A stretch of 64,000 nt of DNA from Lentisphaera marina (GTDB lineage: Bacteria; Verrucomicrobiota; Lentisphaeria; Lentisphaerales; Lentisphaeraceae): NCBI RefSeq assembly GCF_028745505.1, contig NZ_JAQZZL010000002.1, positions 1,302,001-1,366,000 on the forward strand, read 5' to 3'. The notes beneath the pieces are model-generated. The model did not search any database and was not told where the DNA came from. It saw nothing but the letters and a program-made list of their open reading frames with translations. Within the stretch, counting starts at the first letter, position 1; each line of letters starts with the position of its first letter. The position numbers were made by a program, and so were the translations under genes. Below are positions 52,234 through 61,914 of the stretch, in pieces.

Positions 52234-53616
52234 ATGAAATTATTTAGTCTACTCACTCTAATAAGTTTACAGTTTTTAATGGCTGTAGACAGCAGTAAAC
52301 CCAATGTCATTATCATTTTAACTGATGACCAAGGATACAACGACCTCTCATGCTATGGATCAGAAACTATCAAAAGTCCTCGTATTGATCAACTTGCCGA
52401 AGAAGGTTTAAAACTCACGAGTTATTACGTGGCTTCACCTGTATGCTCGGCTTCACGTGCAGCACTTTTGACTGGTCGCTATCCAAAAAACGTCGGTGTT
52501 CCAGGTGTCTTTTTCCCCAACCGCGGACACAAAGGCCTTGCCCCCGAGCATCAAACCATTGCCGAACTCCTCAAATCAGTCGGTTACGCAACAAAAGCAG
52601 TCGGTAAATGGCATTTGGGCGATGAACTCGAATTTCTCCCCACCAATCAAGGTTTTGATTCTTACTATGGCATTCCCTACAGCAATGATATGTTCCCTGC
52701 TTCCAGCATGAAATATTCAAAAGATTGCCTTTTCCTCGAAGGCATGAATCAAGAACTACTCAAAAAAGCTTTTGATAAAAACAAACAACGTCCCGTGGGT
52801 ATGAAAGACAAAGTACCTATCATGCGTAATGACGAGTGTGTAGAATTTCCTGCCGATCAAAGAACCATCACAAAACGTTTCACTGATGAAAGTCTACAAT
52901 TCATTGATGAAAGTATAGAGAATAAAAAGCCCTTCTTCCTCTACCTAGCTCATAGTATGCCACACACACCTCTGTATGTATCGAAAGATTTTGAAGGTAA
53001 AAGTGCTGGAGGTATTTATGGAGATGTTATTGAAGAGATTGACTATAACGTGGGCAGAATCATCGATCATCTCAATGAAAAAAACATTGCTAAAAACACT
53101 CTCTTTATCTACACGAGTGATAATGGCCCGTGGCTTGTAAAGAAAACACATGGTGGTTCGGCACTCCCCCTTTTCGAAGGGAAAATGACGAGTTTCGAGG
53201 GTGGTCAAAGGGTTCCTGCCATCATAAGATGGCCTGCTAAAATCCCCAAAGGCTCCGTATCAGATGCCATGACGCTTTCCATGGATATCTTCCCCACACT
53301 AGCAGAAATCACTGGCGCTACTGCTCAAGACGCGGATTTGCTCAATGGTAAAAATGCCCTCGAACTTTATGAAGACCCTACAAACTTTAAAACTCTGCAC
53401 GACTACTTTTTTTATAGCCCACGTGCAGTGCGCCATAAAAACTGGAAGTATCATCAAGTCGAAACTTTTAAACTCAAGAGTACTGCTCGAAAAACTAAGG
53501 GACCTAGCCTTTATGATCTCAGTAATGATATAGGTGAAAGTAAAAATCTTATCAATGATTACCCCGAAATTGCCGCTCAACTTAAGAAAGCACTCATGGA
53601 GCATAACAAAAAATAA
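52234..53616 (+). CDS. Secreted sulfatase (arylsulfatase A-like)
   Basis: A 460-residue sulfatase with a signal peptide. It shows IIILTDDQGYNDLSCYG (metal-binding DD), the formylglycine motif CSASR (C71) in YYVASPVCSASRAALLTGRYP, TKAVGKWHLGD, FLYLAHSMPHTPL and YTSDNGPW. This is the complete catalytic set of the arylsulfatase A/N-acetylgalactosamine-6-sulfatase group. The substrate cannot be read from sequence. It probably acts in the periplasm with the preceding sulfatase on the same polysaccharide. Confidence 0.92.
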   Translation: MKLFSLLTLISLQFLMAVDSSKPNVIIILTDDQGYNDLSCYGSETIKSPRIDQLAEEGLKLTSYYVASPVCSASRAALLTGRYPKNVGVPGVFFPNRGHKGLAPEHQTIAELLKSVGYATKAVGKWHLGDELEFLPTNQGFDSYYGIPYSNDMFPASSMKYSKDCLFLEGMNQELLKKAFDKNKQRPVGMKDKVPIMRNDECVEFPADQRTITKRFTDESLQFIDESIENKKPFFLYLAHSMPHTPLYVSKDFEGKSAGGIYGDVIEEIDYNVGRIIDHLNEKNIAKNTLFIYTSDNGPWLVKKTHGGSALPLFEGKMTSFEGGQRVPAIIRWPAKIPKGSVSDAMTLSMDIFPTLAEITGATAQDADLLNGKNALELYEDPTNFKTLHDYFFYSPRAVRHKNWKYHQVETFKLKSTARKTKGPSLYDLSNDIGESKNLINDYPEIAAQLKKALMEHNKK

Positions 53617-53936
53617 TTAAGGTCATAATTCTCTACTTTCGAAAGGGACGCTCTCCCTTTCGAGTTTTATCCACAAGAATTCACCTATCCTTGTCCAGGT
53701 GATTAAGGAGCATTTCCCCGTTTAATGCCTGAATCGCATGAAAAATTATAAAGCATCGTTTAGCAAGAAGCTATTTAATAAAAATAAACTCAATCATAAT
53801 TATATATGAAAGTAATCTATAAATCATGGCCTCTTAGCCGCATAAATGTTTTCATTTTAAAGTCATAGCCACTAAATTCTTAGATGCCAAATATCCTGAT
53901 TGAAAGGCTTCATTTATAAAAACATGAGAATTGAAT
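53617..53936. other. Intergenic; terminator, otherwise nothing recognised
   Basis: The sulfatase operon terminator is at 53640-53662. The remaining 270 bases up to the kinase-like gene are AT-rich with no gene, repeat or RNA structure I can support. The ECF sigma gene that precedes the paralogous kinase at 60013 is absent here. Confidence 0.5.
53640..53670 (+). terminator. Terminator of sulfatase operon
   Basis: CGAAAGGGA (53640-53648) pairs with TCCCTTTCG (53654-53662) across a 5-nt loop, followed by a T-rich stretch (AGTTTTAT). It lies 23 bases after the stop of the second sulfatase. Confidence 0.75.
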
Positions 53937-55793
53937 ATGGGTTCAGAAAAGAAAAAAGATGCTATAAAAACCATTCATGATGATTCTGAACTTAAGTTAT
54001 GGAAGTCAGATAACTCTAACTCAGAGAAAGAAAGCTCACGCTACAGCAAAATTGATCTTGTTTCTTCCTGCGATAATAAGAACACTTATTCTGCCTATGA
54101 CAATAAGTTTAAACGTAGTGTTACTCTGGTTGAATCCATTGGTGATAATCAGAATCAATTAGATTTCGTCAACGAAATTATCATTACTACATCTTTAAAT
54201 CACCCCAATACACTTCAAATCCTCGACTTTGGTACTTGGAAAGAAGGCAAGCCCTATTTCACCATTCAACAAAGCGATAATAAACCTTTAAAAGATTATA
54301 TCCGAAGTGCTGACTCTTCTGAAATTAAGAATTTGGAAATCTTTAAAAAAATCTGTGGCCTCATCAGTCATGCCCACGCACTAAACTTAAGTCATGAAAA
54401 GCTGAGTACGGATAATATCGTCTTAGCCGCCAATGGTGAAGTCATTGTGACGGAATGGGCACAAAATATTAAACTATCTGAACCTAAAACTACTGAGACT
54501 AAAGAACTAAATGAAGGTTCTGATTCTGACACAAGTAAAAACGCTGACAGCGAAGTGACTCTTGATGCAAGTTCAGACATTGCCAAACTCGGATCAATCC
54601 TAAAAAGCTTATATTCTAAAGACCGAAACACCCCACCCTCAGATGCCATAAGCTCAATCATCTCTAAAACTTCGTCCGACAATGCAGAAAACCGCTACCA
54701 AAGTATAAATGACTTAGAGGGGGATATCGAAAAATTTCTAAAAAGTCGAAACATAGAACCTCAAGAAAGCGGTTTCTTTAAAGGCTTTGCTAAGTTTTAC
54801 CAAGAAAATCAGAGTGCCTGTTCATTTCTTTTAATGATCTTTGCCATACTTGTGGGCGTGGCCATTTATTCTTTCATTGATATCAACAACAAAAAGCAAA
54901 GCTTGACTCAGTCATTAGATAAGGCAAAAAAGGAGAGTCGTAAACTTAAACAGCAGCTTAAGAAAGAAGCTAAGATAAACGATCTCTTTTTAAAGTCTGA
55001 ACTTAAAAGAGCAAAAAAACTCATGACTGGCCCCCTTTATTTCAATTCACCTCAAGAGTCATCCAAACAAGCAGTTGATATTTACTTGAGTCAAAAAGAT
55101 CCAAAAAAACACCATAAAGACCTCTTTATGGCACTCATGATTCGCCAAGATTTTCAATCAATCTTAAAACAAAAAATCAAAGCCCCTGGCCCACTGATGA
55201 GAATAGCCAAAATCTGTGCAAAGAAAGAGAAGGGGGAGAATGGTTTACTTCAGGAAGATAAAGATTTTAATCATTTGTTTACACTCGTCAATAAACTAGC
55301 TTTTGAACATCAGGACTTTAAACAAGAATTCGCGGAAAGGGCTATTTCCTACAGGAACGCAGTCACCCAGGAATCGGCTGTCCCAGTCCATGGATTAAAG
55401 AGTTTAATACAAGCTTGGAATCCGGACTGGCTTCTTAAGGATCTTTATTACAATCCAAAGAATATGAATCTTCGCCTTAAAGGTGAGGCTGTAAGCATAC
55501 TCAAAGTTGAATCCCCCTATTCTTCGGGACAATCATTTTTGCACTTACTAAATATTAATAACCTGGACATGAGGCAGGCAGGTGTTGAATCTCTTACACA
55601 GCTAGACGGCCTCCATATTCAACGATTGGATATTCGAGCAACACCTATTCAAGAATTCCCCACTCACAATGAAGCTCTAAAAGTAAATACTCTAGTTATT
55701 ACGCCTGGGCAATTTGAAGAAGAGAACTTAAAACTTCTCCCTCAAGAAATGAAAGTTTACCAGAATAAACTAGCGCCTCAAGCGAAAAAATAA
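53937..55793 (+). CDS. Membrane-anchored pseudokinase with C-terminal sensor-like region
   Basis: A 618-residue paralogue of the kinase-like protein at 60013, with the same order: kinase fold (about 35-270), one membrane helix (about 295-314, CSFLLMIFAILVGVAIYSFI), a coiled coil, then about 250 residues ending in LRR-like strands (LDMRQAGVESLTQLDGLHIQRLDIRATPI). The catalytic machinery is gone. The expected HxDLKPxN is HEKLSTDN (153-160, catalytic Asp to Lys), DxG is EWA (173-175), the glycine loop is VSSCDNKNTY and the beta-3 lysine is missing (SVTLVES). An acidic Ser/Thr-rich insert replaces the activation segment. The ATG at 53937 is preferred to an in-frame TTG at 53931. Confidence 0.8.
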   Translation: MGSEKKKDAIKTIHDDSELKLWKSDNSNSEKESSRYSKIDLVSSCDNKNTYSAYDNKFKRSVTLVESIGDNQNQLDFVNEIIITTSLNHPNTLQILDFGTWKEGKPYFTIQQSDNKPLKDYIRSADSSEIKNLEIFKKICGLISHAHALNLSHEKLSTDNIVLAANGEVIVTEWAQNIKLSEPKTTETKELNEGSDSDTSKNADSEVTLDASSDIAKLGSILKSLYSKDRNTPPSDAISSIISKTSSDNAENRYQSINDLEGDIEKFLKSRNIEPQESGFFKGFAKFYQENQSACSFLLMIFAILVGVAIYSFIDINNKKQSLTQSLDKAKKESRKLKQQLKKEAKINDLFLKSELKRAKKLMTGPLYFNSPQESSKQAVDIYLSQKDPKKHHKDLFMALMIRQDFQSILKQKIKAPGPLMRIAKICAKKEKGENGLLQEDKDFNHLFTLVNKLAFEHQDFKQEFAERAISYRNAVTQESAVPVHGLKSLIQAWNPDWLLKDLYYNPKNMNLRLKGEAVSILKVESPYSSGQSFLHLLNINNLDMRQAGVESLTQLDGLHIQRLDIRATPIQEFPTHNEALKVNTLVITPGQFEEENLKLLPQEMKVYQNKLAPQAKK

Positions 55794-55939
55794 CTGGATT
55801 TTACAATTGACCACAATAGGACATAATATTTTACATAAGAGCAAGACGATTGTCTCTCACGAAATCTCCTTTTAAGGGATTTAATATTCAGCAGGCGCTT
55901 AGAGCGCTTTGCCCACTTTATAGCTAATCGTAATAAATC

Positions 55940-57763
55940 TTATCTAGTTACCATTTGGGGCTTAGCTTTTAGCTCACCTTTGTACATTCGCTTGATTTGA
56001 CCACTGAGCCAGAGGTAATGATCGCTGGGCAAACCTTCATAATCTGAAAATTTACTGGCTCCGACGGGTGGATTATTGGTGCATTTAAATAAAGCAGTCC
56101 CTTCGTCGACTTCATCAAACATTGCTAGGTAGAGCATCTTAGCACCAGCTTTTTTGTAGTGATAAGCTTGAGACCAAAGGAACTGTCCTTTGAGTCGAGG
56201 TATATGATTCAAGGGAGCATGCTTTCCTTTTTGTCGCATCAAATTCTGCCAACTAAAGCCCGGAAATGCGACTGGCATGAAATCGAGTCCTTTCGCTTCA
56301 GTCCAAGCTATATCCTTGGCAACGTATTGCTCCGCATGCTCCTTTGCTTCTTTCGGAGTACGGTAACGTCCAGGAGTCCACGGGCTCAAAATATCAGCTT
56401 TAGATAAAACCTCATGTAATCTGTCATGCTTTTCGGCATCCCTGTGCTGATCTCTCCAAAATGAGGGTATACCTAACATAATCGTGTTGCCACCATAACG
56501 TGGATCGTTCTTTAAGAAATCAATTAATTCCTCACATTCCTCTAAGCTATAATCACGCTCATCATCAAAGCCTACGCCCCAAATCGCAATCACAGGTTTG
56601 CCTTTGTGATACATATACGATTTATCGTGATCAATTTTTGCATTATCAATGAGTGCCTTCCAGTCCGGAATGAGATACTTTTGTATATCTCCCTTTCTTA
56701 AACCAGAAAGATCGTACATTGTTGCCCAAGCTCTACCGTGTTTATTCGCTGCTGCCTGAACAAAGCTCATAATCTGATTTCGACGATCATACATCTTAGA
56801 ATTCTTTAAATTAACCCCAAAGCGTTGTAAGAATACACCATCTAAATCATGTTCTTTCATCCATCCAAAGTGACGATCCACTGTCTTTGGATTATAAGAA
56901 CTAAATAGGTAAGCCGTACTGCCATCCGAATGTTTGAAAGGTGTAGCATATTTTTCGTCATCATCCATTTCAGACATATCGGGCCAAAGGTCAATAGTAA
57001 TTTTCCCCGGCTTCATGTCATTACCAGCTCGATAATGAAACCAGTCATCGCCTGAACCATCGCCCTTTGCCGTAAACCAAGCTTGGTAACCCGCCATCAC
57101 CTTTTTATCCAAAGTATTACAATCCACACCCGAAAAATGTGGCCCTGTGTAAGGCTTCAAATTCGCCCGAATATCATCTAACTCTTTTTGCTTATTGAAG
57201 TTCTTTTTTTCTAATTTATTTAATGATTTAAGGTCAATTATTATTCTTGAAGCTGCAACTTTGGGAGCTCTGGATTTTAAAAAACTATCGCGAGGATCAA
57301 CAATCTCACTCACTAACACTGAACTAAGTTGAGGTTTATCCTCTTGAGCTGTGCTATTGTTCAATTCATTAGCTTTCAGGCGAAGTTTACTGAAGCTTAA
57401 ACCTAGGCTAAAAGCTAGTATCAGTCCAAATAATACTAACTTTCCTGATGATGATTTTTGCTTAGTTCGCATAATTCTTCTTTTATTAGCCTTGGATTTA
57501 CTCTTTAATTTTCTCGTTCGATTTACGGACAACGTCTTTTTACTCGAAGTCAATTCTTCACTTTGTCTCCTAGCGGCTTCTGTCATAAGACCTTCAATCT
57601 TAAGCATAGCCTCCGAAAGACATATTTCAGCTTCAGTAATTGATATATTCTTGGCCTTTAGTTGACCTTCAATTTTTTCAATTAATTCAAGTTTTTCCTG
57701 GATATAATCTTTTTCTTCTCGAGTCAAGTATACCTTAGCGAGTTCTTTCTCGGAATCATTCAT
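55940..57763 (-). CDS. Membrane-anchored GH99-like glycoside hydrolase
   Basis: A 607-residue protein. Residues 1-105 are a cytoplasmic coiled-coil and strongly basic segment, followed by one membrane helix (about 108-125, GKLVLFGLILAFSLGLSF). From about 205 to the end lies a domain typical of GH71/GH99-like proteins: KVMAGYQAWFTAKGDGSGDDWFHY, WMKEHDLDGVFLQRFGV, KPVIAIWGVGF, SWQNLMRQ and MLYLAMFDEVDEGTALFK. Families of this fold include endo-alpha-mannosidases. It follows a sulfatase by 54 bases on the same strand, which suggests joint action on a sulfated glycan. The cytoplasmic N-terminus is unusual for a glycosidase. Confidence 0.78.
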   Translation of the reverse strand: MNDSEKELAKVYLTREEKDYIQEKLELIEKIEGQLKAKNISITEAEICLSEAMLKIEGLMTEAARRQSEELTSSKKTLSVNRTRKLKSKSKANKRRIMRTKQKSSSGKLVLFGLILAFSLGLSFSKLRLKANELNNSTAQEDKPQLSSVLVSEIVDPRDSFLKSRAPKVAASRIIIDLKSLNKLEKKNFNKQKELDDIRANLKPYTGPHFSGVDCNTLDKKVMAGYQAWFTAKGDGSGDDWFHYRAGNDMKPGKITIDLWPDMSEMDDDEKYATPFKHSDGSTAYLFSSYNPKTVDRHFGWMKEHDLDGVFLQRFGVNLKNSKMYDRRNQIMSFVQAAANKHGRAWATMYDLSGLRKGDIQKYLIPDWKALIDNAKIDHDKSYMYHKGKPVIAIWGVGFDDERDYSLEECEELIDFLKNDPRYGGNTIMLGIPSFWRDQHRDAEKHDRLHEVLSKADILSPWTPGRYRTPKEAKEHAEQYVAKDIAWTEAKGLDFMPVAFPGFSWQNLMRQKGKHAPLNHIPRLKGQFLWSQAYHYKKAGAKMLYLAMFDEVDEGTALFKCTNNPPVGASKFSDYEGLPSDHYLWLSGQIKRMYKGELKAKPQMVTR

Positions 57764-57817
57764 TCAACACCTCAAATCATGTTTATAAAACAAAAGGAAT
57801 GCTATTTCACTATGCAT

Positions 57818-59263
57818 TTATTGTAATGTGCGACTACTTTTTGCATCGCGAATTTCCTGCAGTTCTTTCTGAAGTTCCATGGCAACTTCTGGATATTTTT
57901 TTATTTGATTTACACTTTCCAATGGATCAGATTCTAGGTCAAAAAGCATTTTATTCCCACGAGTTTCCCCTTTCTTATTGCCATTTTCAGGAAAATAATT
58001 GTCGACTAATTTCCATTTCCCTTTGCGGAAAGCCTGCCTACCCTGTGCATCGCGATGAACAATTGATTGACGTTGTTCTGTTTCATCTGTATTTAAAAGT
58101 ATATGGGCAAAACTAAAGCTATCCGGAGCGGCGATTGACGCCTTCGGTAATGCTCCAGTTATGAGTTCCGAGAAAGTGCTGAAGAAATCGGCGGTGGTCA
58201 CAAGCTCTTTAGACTCTATGCCCTTTTCTACTTTTGCAGGCCAACTTACAATGAAGGGTACCTTTAAGCCACCCTCATAAATTTGATGTTTATCACCGCG
58301 TAAAGGACCATTGAAATGAAAGCCCATTTCATATGCTTTATACTCAGGCCAATCCTTATTCGTTGGAATATCACCACCATTATCACTGGTGAAAATAAAT
58401 ATCGTATTTTCCAAAAGACCATTTTCTTCAAGAACAGTCATAAATTGCCCCACCGAATGATCGACATCATGAATAAAGTCGCCATAAAGCCCCACAGCAC
58501 TTGTCCCTTTCATACGCTTAGAGGGCGTGATCGGATGATGAACGGCAGCCGCCGCATAATAAAGAAAAAATGGTTTTTTCTTATCTTTTTTCATCCATTC
58601 AATAGCTTTATTTCCCGTGTAATCCATAACCTCATCACAAACTCGCTGGGGTGCATCATAACCTTTGTAGGCTTGTCCACCATAAAAACTTTTTCCCCAG
58701 GCTTCAATTTTATTAGATCGCAAACCATAAATTTTGTTATTTTCAATGTAAACTTTATGAAGGTCGTCAAGGTTATTCGGTACTCCAAAATGATAATCAA
58801 AGCCGACATCATTTGGACCTGGAAAAATTTCACCTAAAAGATTATCAAATTTTTTTGAGAAATAACCTAAATGCCATTTTCCCACTGCAGCAGTTCGATA
58901 GCCTTGCTCTTGGAGCATTTTTCCTAGAGTTAGCGTTTCTGTGGATATGATCAATGGGTCACTATTATTAACCACCCCTTTCTTGAGCTTCGTTCGCCAG
59001 GAATACTGTCCGGTAAGCATCGTATATCGCGTGGGGCTACAGACTGAGGCCGTCGTGAAAGCATTTGTGAAATTGACCCCATTTTCTATTAGTTTATTTA
59101 GATTGGGAGTTTCCACAAACTCATGCTTAGCACCAAGGGCATTTATACTAGCTCGTCCAAAATCGTCCGCTACATATAAAACAATATTTGGTTTATCGGC
59201 AAAGACTAAAAGATTAAGACTTATTAAAGAATAGAATACTAGAAATTTGAGCTTACTAATCAT
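57818..59263 (-). CDS. Secreted sulfatase
   Basis: A 481-residue sulfatase with a signal peptide (KLKFLVFYSLISLNLLVFA). VLYVADDFGRASINALGA gives the metal-binding DD. CSPTR (C75) in FTTASVCSPTRYTMLTGQYSWRT is the formylglycine site. AVGKWHLGYF, YYAAAAVHHPITPSKRM and TSDNGGD complete the set. It is the first gene of a two-gene unit with the GH99-like protein and is divergent from the ECF sigma factor at 59429. Confidence 0.92.
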   Translation of the reverse strand: MISKLKFLVFYSLISLNLLVFADKPNIVLYVADDFGRASINALGAKHEFVETPNLNKLIENGVNFTNAFTTASVCSPTRYTMLTGQYSWRTKLKKGVVNNSDPLIISTETLTLGKMLQEQGYRTAAVGKWHLGYFSKKFDNLLGEIFPGPNDVGFDYHFGVPNNLDDLHKVYIENNKIYGLRSNKIEAWGKSFYGGQAYKGYDAPQRVCDEVMDYTGNKAIEWMKKDKKKPFFLYYAAAAVHHPITPSKRMKGTSAVGLYGDFIHDVDHSVGQFMTVLEENGLLENTIFIFTSDNGGDIPTNKDWPEYKAYEMGFHFNGPLRGDKHQIYEGGLKVPFIVSWPAKVEKGIESKELVTTADFFSTFSELITGALPKASIAAPDSFSFAHILLNTDETEQRQSIVHRDAQGRQAFRKGKWKLVDNYFPENGNKKGETRGNKMLFDLESDPLESVNQIKKYPEVAMELQKELQEIRDAKSSRTLQ

Positions 59264-59428
59264 GTTGTTCCCTTTTAAAAATACGGCTTGCCAACATATA
59301 TCGAGTCAACTTATAAAACTTAATGAGCTCTAGTGGAATATTTAAAATTATAGCGTAAAAGTAAAATAATTTCCCATAAATTTATTTATTTTTGTTCTCT
59401 TTATTAATCCCAAGTACTAGGTTTCTTA

Positions 59429-60016
59429 ATGACTGATCAATGGAAAACTAAGCTCACCTTAATTGAAAGAGCCAAGGCTGAACCCGAGGATATTGAAACT
59501 TGGGAAGAATTCGTAAAATTCTATGAGCCCTTTATTGGCATGGTTCTCAATAAACATCGAGTTGACGCCAGTACAAAAGATGATTTATCACAGATCATTC
59601 TTTTAAAAATCTGGAAATCTATCCCTACTTACCAGCAAGAAAAAGCGGGCTTCCGAACTTGGCTGAGCACCATCATTAGAAATACAATCGCTAGGCATTT
59701 CAATCAGCTCAAGGCGACAAAAAATCGTGAAAGCGCCTACCATGAGCTCGATGACAACATGAAGTCTACTAGCCTTGAAGAAATCATTGAAAACGAATGG
59801 AAAAAACACCTTACCAAACTTGCGTTTGAGCGACTTCGCGAATCCTTTTCAGAAAGCTCCATTCAGGTCTTTATTTTAAGTCTTGACGGTAAAGATAGCG
59901 AGACAATTGCCTCTGAACTAGAGCTCACAAAAGATAGCGTTTTTGTACTTCGTAGCCGAGTAAAAAAAGCTTTTAAAAAAGAAATAGATAACATCCGCAG
60001 GCACCTAGAACTGTGA
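59429..60016 (+). CDS. ECF-type RNA polymerase sigma factor
   Basis: A 195-residue sigma factor. Region 2 (WEEFVKFYEPFIGMVLNKHRVDASTKDDLSQIILLKIWKSI, then FRTWLSTIIRNTIARHFNQ) and region 4 (about 130-185, ending ETIASELELTKDSVFVLRSRVKKAF) are clear. Its TGA overlaps the GTG start of a membrane kinase (GTGA), so sigma factor and kinase are co-translated. In related bacteria such pairs are thought to link an envelope signal to transcription. It shares layout with the sigma factor at 25886. Confidence 0.88.
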   Translation: MTDQWKTKLTLIERAKAEPEDIETWEEFVKFYEPFIGMVLNKHRVDASTKDDLSQIILLKIWKSIPTYQQEKAGFRTWLSTIIRNTIARHFNQLKATKNRESAYHELDDNMKSTSLEEIIENEWKKHLTKLAFERLRESFSESSIQVFILSLDGKDSETIASELELTKDSVFVLRSRVKKAFKKEIDNIRRHLEL

Positions 60017-61842
60017 CTGAAGACTTCCCAAAATCCCTCAGTAATTTTCTGGATGAAGATCATGATATTTGGGAAGAAGAAAACTCTCTCTCCAAAAGAG
60101 ATGATGCGCGTTACAGCAATGTTAAGCTAATCGCTTCAGGTGGCCAAAAAAACATCTATTCAGCTTATGATACACAACTCAATAGAGAAGTTGCGCTAGC
60201 CGAACTACAGGATGCGATACCAGAAAGAGAAGCTGAAAGTTTTATCAATGAAATTTTTCTAACTGCGTCATTCAAGCATCCCAACATCATTAAGATCCTT
60301 GATTTTGGCATTAGGAAAGAAGATACGCCATATTTTACTATGGAACTGATGCAGAACAGTACTCTAAATGATTACATCAAAAAACAGGAATCCAATGCAT
60401 CTCAAAATCTAGAGATCTTCCTAAAAATCTGTGATGCTATATCTTATGCTCACTCCGAAGGCATCATTCATCTAGACCTCAAACCAGCTAATATACAGAT
60501 TGGTTCACATGGTGAAGTTCTAATCAGTGACTGGGGTCTTAGCCAAAAAATTGAACCTAAATTAAAGTGTAAAAGTAAGAGAGGAACTCCGGGTTTCATG
60601 GCCCCTGAACAAAGCGAACCTGGAGCTTTATTAGGTACAAAAACTGACATCTACAGTCTTGGAGCTTTACTAAAATTCCTTTATTCCAATGTACCTAAAG
60701 AAAAAATCCCACAAAGCATTTCTGCTGTTATTAACAAAGCCATGTCGCACAAGGCGAATCTGCGCTATTCAAAAGTAGAAGAATTAAAAAACGAAATAAG
60801 TAATTACATGGGAGGATTCGCCACCACTGCTGAAAAGGCTGGTTTCTTCAAGGAGTTACACCTACTCTTCCGCCGCAACCTTCAGCTCTGTTGGACGATT
60901 GTTACAGCCTTCTGTCTAATCCTGGGGCTTTCCTCTTATTTCCTAATGAACCTCAAAGAAAAAAACCTCTCTCTGGCCGAATCCGTTCAAAAACTCGAAA
61001 TCACTGGTAGAGAATTAAAAAAGTCAGTTCACAAAGAAAAGAGACTTAATACGGAACTCACTGATAGAGAATTAAAAGTTGCCAAAAACCTTATGCTCTA
61101 CCCCCTTTACTTCAGTTCTCCTGAACGATCTTCCAAACAGGCAATGGAAATATATAAACGTCAGGATAATCCCCAAAACTTCCATAAAGAAATGTTCATG
61201 ATCTACATGATCAGGCAGGATTTTGAATCGATTATAAAAGATAAAATTAAAGCTCCCGTTGAACTCATAAGCATTGCCAAAAAATTTAATAAAAAAACGA
61301 AAAGACCTGATGGCTTACTTGAAGCTGGCGATGATTTTGTTGATTTCCTTCGTGCTGTCAATAAACTACCTGATCGCTTTTTGGAATTTAAGCAGCAATT
61401 CATGGAACGAGCGGTTTGTTATCGGAACGATGTAAAAAAACCCATTGTCATGAGTCCTTTTGTCGTCAAACAAATCATTAAAACATGGAACCCAAATTGG
61501 GATGTAAATAATTTACATTATCATTTAGAAGAGGTTAAACTCACACTAAGAGGCAAAGAATTGATTCGCCTTAGCAATGAAGACCCATGGTCATCTAGCT
61601 TATGTTTTTTGAGATTTCTCAAAATTAATTACCTAGACTTTCAGCATACAGGAATCAACTCCCTCAGTCATATAAGAGGTATGGAAGTAGAAAGTGTGGA
61701 TATCCGATCCACACCTATCTATGATTTACATCCCCATGAAGCCACTAGGGATGTTAATGTAGCAATAATTAAGCCTGGGCAATTCAAGCAAGAAGCTTTA
61801 AACCATTTACCTCCTGCAGTGAAAATTATAGAAAAAAAGTAA
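60013..61842 (+). CDS. Membrane Ser/Thr kinase-like protein, partner of ECF sigma factor
   Basis: A 609-residue protein with kinase domain (about 35-268): HLDLKPAN (153-160) with catalytic D155, SDWG (D173), PEQ (198-200) and TDIYSLG are intact. The usual beta-3 lysine is replaced (VALAEL, A63), so activity is uncertain or a different lysine must serve. One membrane helix at about 291-313, a coiled coil, and a C-terminal domain of about 250 residues follow; the end resembles leucine-rich repeats (LDFQHTGINSLSHIRGMEVESVDIRSTPI). It starts at GTG 60013 inside the sigma factor stop. The paralogue at 53937 lacks all catalytic residues. Confidence 0.82.
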   Translation: MTEDFPKSLSNFLDEDHDIWEEENSLSKRDDARYSNVKLIASGGQKNIYSAYDTQLNREVALAELQDAIPEREAESFINEIFLTASFKHPNIIKILDFGIRKEDTPYFTMELMQNSTLNDYIKKQESNASQNLEIFLKICDAISYAHSEGIIHLDLKPANIQIGSHGEVLISDWGLSQKIEPKLKCKSKRGTPGFMAPEQSEPGALLGTKTDIYSLGALLKFLYSNVPKEKIPQSISAVINKAMSHKANLRYSKVEELKNEISNYMGGFATTAEKAGFFKELHLLFRRNLQLCWTIVTAFCLILGLSSYFLMNLKEKNLSLAESVQKLEITGRELKKSVHKEKRLNTELTDRELKVAKNLMLYPLYFSSPERSSKQAMEIYKRQDNPQNFHKEMFMIYMIRQDFESIIKDKIKAPVELISIAKKFNKKTKRPDGLLEAGDDFVDFLRAVNKLPDRFLEFKQQFMERAVCYRNDVKKPIVMSPFVVKQIIKTWNPNWDVNNLHYHLEEVKLTLRGKELIRLSNEDPWSSSLCFLRFLKINYLDFQHTGINSLSHIRGMEVESVDIRSTPIYDLHPHEATRDVNVAIIKPGQFKQEALNHLPPAVKIIEKK

Positions 61843-61914
61843 TTTACTGATTAAGGTCCTTAAAATGACTTGATATCTATCGGTGAATAAATATTAAATT
61901 ATGGGTTGTTAACT

